64,000 nt of DNA from Pseudorhodobacter ferrugineus DSM 5888 (GTDB lineage: Bacteria > Pseudomonadota > Alphaproteobacteria > Rhodobacterales > Rhodobacteraceae), in assembly GCF_000420745.1 (NCBI RefSeq), contig NZ_ATVN01000001.1:186001-250000 (forward strand), read 5' to 3'. Positions within the stretch are counted from its first letter, which is position 1; the number at the start of each line of letters is the position of its first letter. The notes under the pieces were generated by a model. The model saw nothing but the letters and a program-made list of their open reading frames with translations. It made no database searches and was not told the origin of the DNA. Positions 26,895-35,408 of the stretch are shown piece after piece. Position numbers and translations under genes: made by a program.

Positions 26895-27239
26895 TCAGCT
26901 ATCGTCGTCTGGGTTGCTGACATCGGCCAGATCATCCAGCGAAACGGTGTCGTCGCTGTCATCTTCCAGCAGATCATCATCCACGTCATCCGAATCGTCT
27001 GCGCCTGCAACGGCGAGCAGATCATCATCTGCGTCCAGATCATCATCGACCACCACGTCATCATCATCCTTGGCCGCCGCAGGCCGGCTTGCCGCAGCAG
27101 CTGTGATCTTGCGACGCACGCTTTCAATATCGACAACTTCGCCCGTGTAGGGGCTGACGATCGGCGTTTTGTTCAGGTCGTAAAAGCGTTTGCCTGTGGT
27201 TGGGCAAAGGCGCTTAGTACCCCATTCTTCTTTGGGCAT
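26895..27239 (-). CDS. TIGR02300 family 'FYDLN' acidic protein
   Basis: A 114-residue protein with a conserved N-terminus (PKEEWGTKRLCPTTGKRFYDLN then TPIVSPYTGE), followed by a low-complexity tail made mostly of Asp, Ala and Val from about residue 55. The family is confined to alphaproteobacteria and its function is unknown; the N-terminal CxxxG pattern suggests a zinc-ribbon remnant. The ATG at 27239 follows AAGGGGA. It is adjacent to tRNA-Ala on the same strand. Confidence 0.9.
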   Translation of the reverse strand: MPKEEWGTKRLCPTTGKRFYDLNKTPIVSPYTGEVVDIESVRRKITAAAASRPAAAKDDDDVVVDDDLDADDDLLAVAGADDSDDVDDDLLEDDSDDTVSLDDLADVSNPDDDS

Positions 27240-27484
27240 GATATTCCCCTTATTAGATCGGCTCGGGCTGGGTCCGTGATCGGCCCTGCAATTCCGGCAA
27301 AAATGTCGCTTGCCACAGGCTGGGGCGGCTGTCAAAGCCTTTTGCACGTGTTTTGTGTGGCCGTAACGCCATTGGCATCACGTTATTGCATCAAATGCGA
27401 AACCTGCCAGCGTGAACAAAGCAAACAGGCTTGCAGCCGCGCCCGCCCAGGGGCATCTTTGACCGGATATGGAATTGAGGGCCA

Positions 27485-28171
27485 ATGCCGATACTTCCCG
27501 GATCTCCGCCAGTCGAGGTCACGCTGCGCCGCACAGACCGCGCGCGGCGGATGTCGTTGCGCGTGTCCCGGCTGGATGGGCGCGTCACCCTGTCGCTGCC
27601 CACCCGCGCGCGTGAGTCTGAGGCGATGGCCTTTCTGCGCGCCCAAGAGGATTGGATTCGCAAGGCGCTGGTCAATGTAGTGCCAAGCGATGCGGTGGGC
27701 ATTGGTGCCGAAATTCCTGTTGAAGGGCAAATACTGCGCCTTGTGGCAGGGACCGGCCGCAGCCTTATGGTTGTCGGCGATGCGCTGCATGTGCCCGGTG
27801 ATGCAGCGCGCGCAGGTATTCGGGCGGCGGCCTTTCTGAAACATCTGGCCCGTGACCGTCTTGCCGCCGCGTCTGATACTTATGCCCATCGTATCGGGCG
27901 GCGCTACCGCACGCTTACCTTGCGCGATACCCGTTCGCGCTGGGGGTCTTGCACCGCCGATGCGGGCCTTATGTATTCGTGGCGCCTTATCATGGCCCCG
28001 CCGCAAGTGCTTGATTACGTCGCAGTGCATGAAGTGGCGCATCTGGCCGAAATGAACCATTCGTCGCGGTTTTGGGCCATCGTTGCCGATCTGATGCCGG
28101 AGTATGAACGCCATCGCCGTTGGTTGAAAACCCACGGTCATGCGCTGCACAGCTATCGGTTCACCGAATGA
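27485..28171 (+). CDS. YgjP-like (SprT/M48-type) metallopeptidase domain protein
   Basis: A 228-residue protein of the DUF45/YgjP family. The zinc motif HEVAHLAEMNHSSRFW lies near residue 180, preceded by the family's RSRWGSCTADAGLMYSWRLIMAP. The N-terminal half (residues 10-60) is the usual beta-rich part with RRMSLRVSRLDGRVTLSLP. The substrate is unknown. It is the first gene of a same-strand run with a GntR regulator and deoD. Confidence 0.88.
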   Translation: MPILPGSPPVEVTLRRTDRARRMSLRVSRLDGRVTLSLPTRARESEAMAFLRAQEDWIRKALVNVVPSDAVGIGAEIPVEGQILRLVAGTGRSLMVVGDALHVPGDAARAGIRAAAFLKHLARDRLAAASDTYAHRIGRRYRTLTLRDTRSRWGSCTADAGLMYSWRLIMAPPQVLDYVAVHEVAHLAEMNHSSRFWAIVADLMPEYERHRRWLKTHGHALHSYRFTE

Positions 28172-28208
28172 CGCGCGCCGACATCCGCCAACGCGCCAAG
28201 GTGCCCCC

Positions 28209-28874
28209 ATGCTGACACCGCCCACCACATCTTTGTCGCGGCCCGTGGACCCAAACGCCTCGGCCCATGAACGGCTGTACCGCACTTTGCGCAGTCAGGT
28301 CATGCACGGCGAATTGCCACCCGGCCAGGCGCTTACCCTGCGCGGCCTTGCCCGCACCTTTGGCGTCTCGATGACCCCCGCGCGCGAGGCGGTGCGCCGT
28401 TTGGTCGCCGAAGGGGCGCTGTCGCTGTCGTCCTCGGGCCGCGTGGCGACCCCCGAACTCAGCCCTGAACGGATAGAGGAACTGGCCGCGATCCGCGCGC
28501 TGCTGGAACCCGAACTCGCCTCGCGCGCGTTGCCCCGCGCGCATTTTGCTCTGATTGACCGTTTGACGGCCATCAACGCGGCCAACAGCGATGCGGTGAT
28601 GAAACAGGATGCGGTCGCCTATATCCGCACCAATCTGGAATTTCACCGAACGCTGTATCTGCGCGCCCAAGCGCCTGCGATGCTGGCCCTGACAGAAACC
28701 GTCTGGCTGCAACTTGGCCCCACCATGCGCGCCCTATATGGCCGCCTGCGTCGCAATGAGCCGCCACCCTACCACCGCCTGATCCTGTCGGCGCTAAAGG
28801 CCGGCGATGAACCTGGCCTGCGTCTGGCAATCCGCACAGATGTGACCCAAGGCTTGCGCCATCTGGCGGGCTAA
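28209..28874 (+). CDS. GntR-family transcriptional regulator with FCD domain
   Basis: A 221-residue regulator with a winged helix at about 20-85 ([43 protein letters not shown]) and an all-helical FCD ligand domain from about 95. Metal or ligand positions are suggested by [10 protein letters not shown]. The ATG at 28209 is chosen because it begins a normal GntR leader; the frame extends 23 codons into the preceding gene. It lies directly upstream of deoD, which it may control; that is inference. Confidence 0.9.
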   Translation: MLTPPTTSLSRPVDPNASAHERLYRTLRSQVMHGELPPGQALTLRGLARTFGVSMTPAREAVRRLVAEGALSLSSSGRVATPELSPERIEELAAIRALLEPELASRALPRAHFALIDRLTAINAANSDAVMKQDAVAYIRTNLEFHRTLYLRAQAPAMLALTETVWLQLGPTMRALYGRLRRNEPPPYHRLILSALKAGDEPGLRLAIRTDVTQGLRHLAG

Positions 28875-28909
28875 GTGTCGCTAAAAAATCTACCGAAAAA
28901 GGAACTCCC

Positions 28910-29614
28910 ATGACTGTCCATATAGGCGCAAAACCCGGCGAAATAGCCGAAACCGTCCTCATGCCCGGTGATCCCTACCGCGCCCGCTGGGCCGCTGAAA
29001 CCTTTTTGACCGATGCGAAACTGGTGAACGAAGTGCGCGGCATGCTGGGTTATACCGGCACTTGGCAAGGCCACCGCGTGACCATTCAAGGGTCGGGCAT
29101 GGGTATGCCGTCGCTGTCGATCTATGCCAATGAATTGATCCGCGATTACGGCGCGCAAACCCTGATCCGCATCGGGTCGGCGGGCGCGATGCAGCCGCAA
29201 ATCAAGGTCCGCGATCTAGTGCTGGCGATGTCGGCTTGCACCCTGTCGACCCCCTCACGCGGGATATTCCGAGAGTTGAACTTTGCCCCCACCGCCGATT
29301 TTGGCCTGCTTCAGGCGGCATGGAAGGCGGCAGAGGGCCGCGATGTGGCCACCCATGCGGGCCAGATCTATTCGTCGGATGTCTTTTATGATGAACGCCC
29401 CGACCTTACCGAACAAATGCAGCGCCACGGTGTCCTTGCCGTGGAAATGGAGGCAGCCGAGCTTTACACCCTCGCCGCTCGCTATGGTCGCCGCGCGCTG
29501 GCGGTCCTGACCATTTCCGACCACCTGATCACGCATGAGGCGCTGCCCTCGGACCAGCGCGAACGCAGCTTTGGCGATATGGTCGAAATTGCGCTGAAAG
29601 CGGCCTTCGCCTGA
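28910..29614 (+). CDS. deoD: Purine-nucleoside phosphorylase (DeoD type)
   Basis: Phosphorolyses purine (deoxy)nucleosides to free base and (deoxy)ribose 1-phosphate. The 234-residue length and motifs match hexameric Deo[26 protein letters not shown], the phosphate-site IRIGSAGAM near residue 88, [12 protein letters not shown] near 180 and the catalytic Asp in [10 protein letters not shown] near 204. The GntR gene upstream and adenine deaminase nearby point to purine salvage. Confidence 0.95.
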   Translation: MTVHIGAKPGEIAETVLMPGDPYRARWAAETFLTDAKLVNEVRGMLGYTGTWQGHRVTIQGSGMGMPSLSIYANELIRDYGAQTLIRIGSAGAMQPQIKVRDLVLAMSACTLSTPSRGIFRELNFAPTADFGLLQAAWKAAEGRDVATHAGQIYSSDVFYDERPDLTEQMQRHGVLAVEMEAAELYTLAARYGRRALAVLTISDHLITHEALPSDQRERSFGDMVEIALKAAFA

Positions 29615-29642
29615 ACAGGCTGTCAAAAATAAGGATAACTTT

Positions 29643-30626
29643 ATGAAACAACGCCAGCTCGGCGCTAACGGCCCACTTGTCTCGGCCATCGGCCTTGGCT
29701 GCCTCAGCTTTGGCGGCATCTTTGGCGCGACCAACCCTGCGGAATCCTTTGCCGCCCTTGATGCCGCGTGGGAGGCGGGGATTACCTTTTATGACACTGC
29801 CAATATCTACGGTTCTGGCATATCCGAAACCATTCTGGGCGAATGGTTGGCTGATCGCGGCCACGCCGCCATTGTTGCCACCAAGGTCGGCATCGTCACT
29901 ACCCCGCCGCGTGGGTTCAACAACTCCGAAGCCTATATTCGGGCAGAGTTAGAGGCATCGCTAAAGCGCCTGAAAACCGACCATGTGGCGCTCTATTACA
30001 TCCATCGCCGCCAGCAGGATATTCCCGTTGAGGATGTCGCGGGCTTTATGGGGCGGCTGATCGACGAGGGCAAAATCGGCGGCTACGGCTTGTCCGAAGT
30101 GGCCCCCCACACCATCCGCCGCGCCCATGCCGAACGTCCCGTGCGGGCGGTGCAGAACGAATATTCGCTGTGGACGCGCCTGCCGGATATCGGCGTGATC
30201 CGCGCTTGCAAGGATCTGGGCGTGGCCTTTGTGCCGTTTTCGCCGCTTGCGCGGGGGATGCTGACCGATGCACAGCCCGATCCGGCCCTGATGCGGGACG
30301 GTGATATTCGCCGCAGCATGCCTCGGTTCTTACAGCCGAACTTTAGCGCCAATTGTGCCGCGATTGACCCTTTTCGCGCCTATGCGGCAGCCAAGGGTGT
30401 GACCACTGCCGCGCTGGCCTTGGCTTGGGTGCTGGATCAGGGCGACCATCTGATCCCCATTCCCGGTACGCGCACGGCGGGGCATCTGAAGGACTGGCTG
30501 GGGGCCGATCGGTTGGAACTGACCAACGCGGATAGGGCCGAGATTGACCACATCCTGCCCCCCGGTTTCGCCCATGGCGACCGCTATGATGACGCCCAAA
30601 ATATCGGCCCCGAACGCTATGCCTGA
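29643..30626 (+). CDS. Aldo/keto reductase
   Basis: A 327-residue NADPH-dependent oxidoreductase of the AKR13/YajO-like type. The catalytic tetrad is visible: Asp and Tyr in FYDTANIYGSG, Lys in IVATKVG, His in YYIHRRQQ. The cofactor-binding end IPGTRTAGHLKDWLGA is near residue 275. Substrate unknown. It starts 28 bp after deoD, so it may be co-transcribed; it is convergent with the DUF1989 gene and overlaps its end by 10 bp. Confidence 0.9.
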   Translation: MKQRQLGANGPLVSAIGLGCLSFGGIFGATNPAESFAALDAAWEAGITFYDTANIYGSGISETILGEWLADRGHAAIVATKVGIVTTPPRGFNNSEAYIRAELEASLKRLKTDHVALYYIHRRQQDIPVEDVAGFMGRLIDEGKIGGYGLSEVAPHTIRRAHAERPVRAVQNEYSLWTRLPDIGVIRACKDLGVAFVPFSPLARGMLTDAQPDPALMRDGDIRRSMPRFLQPNFSANCAAIDPFRAYAAAKGVTTAALALAWVLDQGDHLIPIPGTRTAGHLKDWLGADRLELTNADRAEIDHILPPGFAHGDRYDDAQNIGPERYA

Positions 30627-31492
30627 TCGCCCCGGCCATGGCTGCGGTCATATCCGTTTGGCGCGGGTGGGGCCCAGCCTTGGGGGGACTTCAAGGGTTC
30701 AAAAACCTCGACCAGCAAGGGGTGGCAGCTTGCGGTATCAGATGAATGTTCGGCCGAACAATCGCCACCCGGGCAGGCAGACAGGCCCCCGAGCAGATCA
30801 ATCTGGGCAAAAAACTCCAGATAATCGCCGGGGCGGACGGGGCTGGATTTCATGAAATACTGCCCCGTGTCGCGGGTGAATCCGGTGCACATAAAGACGT
30901 TCAAAACGTCATGCACATGCTGTTCCGCCTCGGGCAAACTTAGGCCCGTATGATCGGCCAAGGCGCGGGTCAGGTTGGAATGGCAGCAGTGATGATACTG
31001 CCCGCCATGGGACAAAAGGTTGTGGGTATAGGGGTCGCAGCGGGTGCCGATCACATCATGGACCGCGCCGCCGAAGGCATCAAAACCGTACCAATCTAGG
31101 CTGTCATCGGTGATCAGGGCCATAGGTCGCAGGGTAGGAAAACTGGACCACATCTGATCGCCTGTGGACAGGTGGGTGCCATGCAGAGCGCGGGTTTTGC
31201 CGGAATAAAACCGCTGCGAAAGGTCATCTGCCGCCCAAAGGTTTAGATCGCCGACTTGCGGGCCATCGACGCAGGTGATCCGGAAAAAATGACCCTTTGG
31301 CACAGAAAAACAGCGGGCATCGCGGGCTGGAACAAGGGTTTCGGACTGCTTGGTCCAGCCCGCCCGCGCCGCCTGAAAAGGGGCCGGATCAGGCCGAGGC
31401 AGGGCGGCCACGGGATAGCAGATCACGGGCGAAATTGCAGCCCGAATTGCGGCATCTTTGGGGGCGGGGTGCTGGGGATTTTTGGGTTTCAT
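30617..31492 (-). CDS. DUF1989 (urea carboxylase-associated) family protein
   Basis: A 291-residue cytoplasmic protein of the DUF1989 family. Recognisable blocks are FRITCVDGPQVGDLNLWAADD, SGKTRALHGTHLSTGDQMWSSFPTLRPMALITDDS, HDVIGTRCDPYT and NVFMCTGFT. Relatives include urea-amidolyase-associated proteins; the chemistry here is not known. The ATG at 31492 lacks a clear ribosome site, so the start is provisional; the upstream 247 codons of open frame overlap regulatory DNA and a divergent gene. A CtrA-type promoter lies about 100 bp upstream. Confidence 0.85.
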   Translation of the reverse strand: MKPKNPQHPAPKDAAIRAAISPVICYPVAALPRPDPAPFQAARAGWTKQSETLVPARDARCFSVPKGHFFRITCVDGPQVGDLNLWAADDLSQRFYSGKTRALHGTHLSTGDQMWSSFPTLRPMALITDDSLDWYGFDAFGGAVHDVIGTRCDPYTHNLLSHGGQYHHCCHSNLTRALADHTGLSLPEAEQHVHDVLNVFMCTGFTRDTGQYFMKSSPVRPGDYLEFFAQIDLLGGLSACPGGDCSAEHSSDTASCHPLLVEVFEPLKSPQGWAPPAPNGYDRSHGRGDQA

Positions 31493-31566
31493 TAGGGGAT
31501 GGTGGGGTGAAATCTTGGACGGGTCAAGCGGGATTTTGTCTGGCCCTGTCAAGGCTGACCGCAAAA

Positions 31567-31639
31567 TGTCCGCGCGCGAACAAATTTGTAAATCACTGAT
31601 AATAATATGTTTTACTGTTTTTGTTAACCTGAAATTAAC
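31567..31639 (-). promoter_or_regulatory. CtrA-type promoter module, copy 2, upstream of the DUF1989 gene
   Basis: On the minus strand a full CtrA box (TTAA-N7-TTAA, on the plus strand TTAACCTGAAATTAAC at 31624-31639) is followed after exactly 15 bases by TATTATT (31601-31607). After exactly 40 bases comes the near-palindrome TGTTCGCGCGCGGACA (31567-31582). These are the spacings of the copy at 6800-6871. It points toward the DUF1989 gene with a leader of about 100 bases. Confidence 0.65.
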
Positions 31640-31762
31640 CTGCGAACACAGGCCCGTACACGGTCCACTGATTATCAAATGTGCGGACAGCCCGCACGAT
31701 TGGTGATTTCCAAAAACCTGTTTGGCGTGCCATTCTGGCCGCCGGATACAAGGAGAGATGTG

Positions 31763-32599
31763 ATGACGGTTGAGCGGATTGCTGCCTTTGCAAAGGATGG
31801 CGCGGGTGGAAACCCTGCGGGGGTGATGTTGGCCGATGCGCTGCCAAGTGCTGCGGAAATGCAGGCGATTGCCAAAGAGATCGGCTATTCCGAAACGGTG
31901 TTTGCGGCGCGCCAAGGGGCGGGCTGGCGCGTGCGCTACTATGCGCCCGAAGGCGAAGTGCCGTTTTGCGGCCATGCGACGATTGCGCTGGGGGCGGAGC
32001 TGGGCGAACGCTTTGGTGCGGGGCGGTATGATTTGTCGCTGGCACAGGCCGAGATTTCGGTGGAGGCGGAACAGGCCGCGAATGGCTGGCGGGCGGTTCT
32101 GACCTCGCCACCTACCCGTTCGCAGGATTTGGCGCCTGCGGTGCTGGTGCAGGTTTTGGCGCTGTTCGGCTGGCAGGCCGGGGATCTGGACCCTGCCTTT
32201 CCACCGCTTGTCGCCCATGCGGGCGCGGACCATGCCGTATTGGCGCTGACGGATCGCGCTGTGTTGGCGCGTATGACCTATGACTTTGAAACGGGCCGCG
32301 CGTTAATGGCGCAGCAGGGCTGGACCACGATCAGCCTGATCCAGTTTGCCGCCCCTGACCGCGTCAATGCCCGCAACGCCTTTGCCATTGGCGGCGTGGT
32401 TGAAGATGCGGCCACGGGGGCTGCGGCGGCGGCGCTGGCGGGTGCGATGGTGGACCGCGATTGGAACGGGTTGTCCAAGGGCGGGCGGTTTGTGATTTTG
32501 CAAGGCGAGGATATGGGCAGCCTATCAGAGCTGCTGGTCGAGGTGACAGGCGTGGCGGGGGCAGGCGTGCGCGTGGCTGGGGCGGCGCGGCGGATTTAG
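31763..32599 (+). CDS. PhzF-family isomerase/epimerase-like protein
   Basis: A 278-residue member of the PhzF superfamily (two-domain diaminopimelate-epimerase-like fold). Family marks: GGNPAGVMLAD near residue 15, the catalytic glutamate in GYSETVFA near 45, APEGEVPFCGHATIALG near 70 and the C-terminal DAATGAAAAALAGAM. Substrate unknown. The ATG at 31763 follows AAGGAGA. It is divergent from the DUF1989 gene, and its stop overlaps the convergent small membrane gene. Confidence 0.9.
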   Translation: MTVERIAAFAKDGAGGNPAGVMLADALPSAAEMQAIAKEIGYSETVFAARQGAGWRVRYYAPEGEVPFCGHATIALGAELGERFGAGRYDLSLAQAEISVEAEQAANGWRAVLTSPPTRSQDLAPAVLVQVLALFGWQAGDLDPAFPPLVAHAGADHAVLALTDRAVLARMTYDFETGRALMAQQGWTTISLIQFAAPDRVNARNAFAIGGVVEDAATGAAAAALAGAMVDRDWNGLSKGGRFVILQGEDMGSLSELLVEVTGVAGAGVRVAGAARRI

Positions 32600-32799
32600 G
32601 GCTTGGCCTTGCGCAGGCAATCGCGCGGTGGTTTGCCCGCCGTGTCCATTTCGGCGTTACACGCGGCGCAGCGGTAATGGTTTGGCCCACCCGTGCGATC
32701 CAGCCGCCAGCGGCAGTGCCGCGTCAGCGTAGAGTTGCGGCGTGAGAGCCACATATAGGCCAAGGTGCCAAGCAGCAGGATTAGGAGAAGAAGGGGCAT
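32596..32799 (-). CDS. Small membrane protein with C-terminal Cys pair
   Basis: A 67-residue protein with one N-terminal helix (LLLLILLLGTLAYMWL), then a soluble part with HYRCAACNAEMDTAGKPPRDCL, suggestive of a small zinc site (CxxC plus a distal Cys). Same-type short proteins occur in Rhodobacteraceae; function unknown. Its stop overlaps the PhzF stop. Confidence 0.65.
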   Translation of the reverse strand: MPLLLLILLLGTLAYMWLSRRNSTLTRHCRWRLDRTGGPNHYRCAACNAEMDTAGKPPRDCLRKAKP

Positions 32800-32843
32800 G
32801 GCGCGGTTATGCCATGCCCGTTCGTGGCTGCAAAGCCTTGGGG

Positions 32844-32981
32844 TTATGCTGCGGCGACATACTCGTAATATTCCAGCGGTTGCGGCAGTTTGGACTGCGT
32901 GGGTGGGGCATCATAATAGGCATAGGCCTGTGCAAGGATGTCCAGTGCCAGCTGTGCTGGGGTTTTGGTGATCTGTGTCAT
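32844..32981 (-). CDS. Small hypothetical protein
   Basis: A 45-residue protein (TPAQLALDILAQAYAYYDAPP...EYYEYVAAA), rich in Tyr and Ala, with an amphipathic helix near the N-terminus. GAGG lies at a suitable distance before the ATG at 32981. Similar tiny proteins are, to my memory, present in other Rhodobacteraceae. A perfect CTGC-N3-GCAG palindrome lies about 75 bp upstream. Confidence 0.55.
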   Translation of the reverse strand: MTQITKTPAQLALDILAQAYAYYDAPPTQSKLPQPLEYYEYVAAA

Positions 32982-33053
32982 GTGAACCTCGGGTGTTACG
33001 GGGTTCCTCCCACGCACAAGATAAGCCCTGAGGCGTAGATGCACCATGACTTT

Positions 33054-33068
33054 TTCTGCAACGCAGCA
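33054..33068. promoter_or_regulatory. PhaR-box-like palindrome CTGCAACGCAG upstream of a small gene
   Basis: TTCTGCAACGCAGCA fits the CTGC-N3-GCAG pattern that I recall for PhaR, the polyhydroxybutyrate-responsive repressor of Rhodobacterales. It is 13 of 15 identical to the ccr-upstream site at 59378. Confidence 0.4.
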
Positions 33069-33205
33069 ATGCGGATAGGGCATGTGTGCAATCCAGCACT
33101 GCGCTTGCGGGGCAGATTGTGATGGATATTTGTGAACAGAAAAAGGGGGCGTCTTTGGTCGAAACGGCGGCCAAGGCGCTTTAGGGTGCCTTGGCCGCGC
33201 GGGCA

Positions 33206-33982
33206 TTAGACCACGCGTTCGACCATTTTCTTTTTGATCGCGGCGATGGCCTTGGCGGGGTTCAAGCCTTTGGGGCAGGTTTTGGCGCAGTTCATGATGG
33301 TGTGGCACCGGTAGAGCTTGAACGGGTCTTCAAGGTCATCAAGGCGCTGTGGCGTTGCCTCATCGCGTGAATCGACGATCCAGCGATAGGCGTGCAGCAA
33401 GGCGGCGGGGCCAAGGTAGCGGTCCGAGTTCCACCAGTAGCTGGGGCAGGACGTGGAGCAGCAAGCGCACATCACGCATTCATAAAGCCCGTCGAGTTTT
33501 TCGCGGTCCTCAATCGACTGGCGCCATTCCTTGGCGGGCGTGTTGGTTTTGGTTTCCAGCCACGGCATGATCGACGCGTGCTGGGCATAGAAATGGGTCA
33601 GGTCGGGGATAAGGTCGCGGACCACGGGCAGGTGGGGCAGCGGGTAGATTTTGACATCGCCCTTCACCTCATCCAGCCCGTAGATACAGGCCAGCGTGTT
33701 GATGCCGCCGATGTTCATGGCGCAAGAGCCACAGATGCCTTCGCGGCAAGAGCGGCGGAAGGTCAACGTGGGGTCGATCTCGTTCTTGATCTTGATCAGC
33801 GCGTCCAGAACCATCGGGCCGCAGGTATCCATATCGACGAAATAGGTGTCAACCCGCGGGTTTTCGCCATCATCGGGGGTCCAGCGGTAGATGCTGAATT
33901 TGCGGACATTGCTGCCGGATGGTTTGGGCCATGTTTTGCCCGTGCGGATGGTCGAATTTTTGGGCAGGGTGAACTGAACCAT
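33206..33982 (-). CDS. sdhB: Succinate dehydrogenase iron-sulfur subunit
   Basis: The 258-residue electron-transfer subunit of complex II, on the inner face of the membrane. Three clusters are visible: [2Fe-2S] ligands in [16 protein letters not shown]...LAC (about residues 77-97), and the [4Fe-4S] and [3Fe-4S] ligands in [17 protein letters not shown] (near 170) and [17 protein letters not shown] (near 228). The ATG at 33982 has AAAGGAGA upstream. It is separated from sdhA by two lipoprotein genes and a methyltransferase, all same-strand and nearly touching. Confidence 0.97.
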   Translation of the reverse strand: MVQFTLPKNSTIRTGKTWPKPSGSNVRKFSIYRWTPDDGENPRVDTYFVDMDTCGPMVLDALIKIKNEIDPTLTFRRSCREGICGSCAMNIGGINTLACIYGLDEVKGDVKIYPLPHLPVVRDLIPDLTHFYAQHASIMPWLETKTNTPAKEWRQSIEDREKLDGLYECVMCACCSTSCPSYWWNSDRYLGPAALLHAYRWIVDSRDEATPQRLDDLEDPFKLYRCHTIMNCAKTCPKGLNPAKAIAAIKKKMVERVV

Positions 33983-33995
33983 GGGTCCGTCTCCT

Positions 33996-34745
33996 TTAAG
34001 AAGCGTGGTTTTGGGGGGCGGGGGCGTGGGGGTGCCACCGCGTGAACAGAATATCCATAAGGCGGGGCGCGCCTCCGCCTTTGCCATCGCCTGTCATCCG
34101 CAGCACATCGCGGAATTCAAGGCCGGCAACAGCGAGGCGGTTGATGAGGTGGGACGGCGGGGCGATACCGGCAAAGCGCTGAATAAGCGACAGTTCCAGA
34201 ATGACGAAATCGGTGCGCAGGAGGGTTTCGGTGGCGCCAGACAGCACCTCATCCTCGAACCCTTCGGTGTCGATTTTTAGGCCCACGCGGCCTTTGAACG
34301 TGGCGGCGATATGGTCAAGCGTGGTAACCTCGACGGTGCGGGTTTCAATGCGGTTGAACTTGGTCGCCATCGTATCGGTGCGTTGGCGCAGGCTGGCCAT
34401 AGCGCCTTGTTCGCCCTTATCGGAATGCGGGATGTTCAGGGTGAGTTTGGCGGGGGCCGAGCCAAGCGCGGTTTCAAAGAACTGCGCAAGGCGGGGCGCG
34501 TCGGGGCCTGTCAGCGCCGCGCGCGATTCCGCGCGGGGGTCGATCAGGGCGAAACGGGCATCGGGGAAGGCCTGATACAGGAACGGCGTGCCCATATCGA
34601 CGCCGATATCGAACACCACATCGGGGGCAAGGCCAAAGCTTTGCAGATGTTCGGCGCGGGATTTATCGGCAATCGCGGTCAGCCCCTTGCGCCGCAAAAA
34701 GCGGTTCACTTGGGCGCGGTCGATTTGGGCGGTGTCAGGGGCCAT
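33996..34745 (-). CDS. FkbM-family methyltransferase
   Basis: A 249-residue SAM-dependent methyltransferase of the FkbM type: [28 protein letters not shown] (cofactor motif, about residues 40-68), [31 protein letters not shown] (about 145-175) and a C-terminal FVILELSL. Substrate unknown. It lies inside the sdh gene string, 13 bp before sdhB and 3 bp after a lipoprotein gene, so co-transcription with sdh is very likely. Confidence 0.85.
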   Translation of the reverse strand: MAPDTAQIDRAQVNRFLRRKGLTAIADKSRAEHLQSFGLAPDVVFDIGVDMGTPFLYQAFPDARFALIDPRAESRAALTGPDAPRLAQFFETALGSAPAKLTLNIPHSDKGEQGAMASLRQRTDTMATKFNRIETRTVEVTTLDHIAATFKGRVGLKIDTEGFEDEVLSGATETLLRTDFVILELSLIQRFAGIAPPSHLINRLAVAGLEFRDVLRMTGDGKGGGAPRLMDILFTRWHPHAPAPQNHAS

Positions 34746-34748
34746 CTG

Positions 34749-35045
34749 TCACCCTTTCCAATCGGCGCGGGAATAGAGGGGACGGCTGGGGGGCATGCCA
34801 CTTTTTTGAAACACGCAGGAGTCGTAGACGGCCGAAGGGTCACGGCCCATCAGGAAATCGCTGCTTACCCCCAGCTCTAGCCGCCCCACTGGCTTGCCGT
34901 TGCTGACACCGACCACAACCTCGCCCCGAGGGGCGGCGGCGTTGTAGGCGCGGGCAAAACACTGGCGTTCGGCCTCGGCCTGCGAAACGGGGCCGCAAGC
35001 GGTAGACAGGAGCAACACAGCAAAAGGCGCCACCAGCTTTATCAT
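34749..35045 (-). CDS. Putative lipoprotein within the sdh operon
   Basis: A 98-residue protein with a signal peptide and lipobox (LLLSTAC, lipid-modified Cys at residue 17). The mature part has no motif I recognise (CFARAYNAAAPRGEVVVGVSNGKPVGRLELGVSSDFLMGRDPSAVYDSCVFQKSG) and two further cysteines. Its ATG overlaps the previous gene's stop as ATGA, so the two lipoproteins are coupled. Similar proteins are seen at this place in relatives; role unknown. Confidence 0.7.
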   Translation of the reverse strand: MIKLVAPFAVLLLSTACGPVSQAEAERQCFARAYNAAAPRGEVVVGVSNGKPVGRLELGVSSDFLMGRDPSAVYDSCVFQKSGMPPSRPLYSRADWKG

Positions 35046-35404
35046 CCGGCCAGCCCCGACAATCCGGGAATACCTGCCCGAAGGACACATTGGGCCGTAT
35101 TGGGCCGCTGCAAGATGGTGGCCACCGTTTGCACAGTGGTACTGCCTGCGCGGGTGCCAACATCACGGGCAAGGCTGAAAATCTCATCCGCGCTGGCGTT
35201 GTCGATCACGCAGACAGCCACAGCCTCGGCCTGCGGGCCGGGTAGGCGCTGCTGCACGATTGGTAGAACCACCGATTTGGCCGAGGCCCGCGCCACCGCT
35301 TCGACCGGATTGGCGGTGGTGCAAGACGCCAGCGCCAGCACAGAAAACGCGGCCCAGACCGCAAAGCGGGGCAGGCAGGCCTTATGTATCAGACGCTGGG
35401 TCAT
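35042..35404 (-). CDS. Putative lipoprotein within the sdh operon
   Basis: A 120-residue protein with a lipobox (LALASC, lipid Cys at residue 28) after a basic N-terminus. The mature part is alanine-rich with two cysteines (AVCVIDNASADEIFSLARDVG, NTAQCVLRAGIPG). I do not recognise the family. The ATG at 35404 lies four bases after the sdhA stop, a tight operon junction, and its stop overlaps the next lipoprotein start. Confidence 0.7.
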   Translation of the reverse strand: MTQRLIHKACLPRFAVWAAFSVLALASCTTANPVEAVARASAKSVVLPIVQQRLPGPQAEAVAVCVIDNASADEIFSLARDVGTRAGSTTVQTVATILQRPNTAQCVLRAGIPGLSGLAG

Positions 35405-35408
35405 TGGA

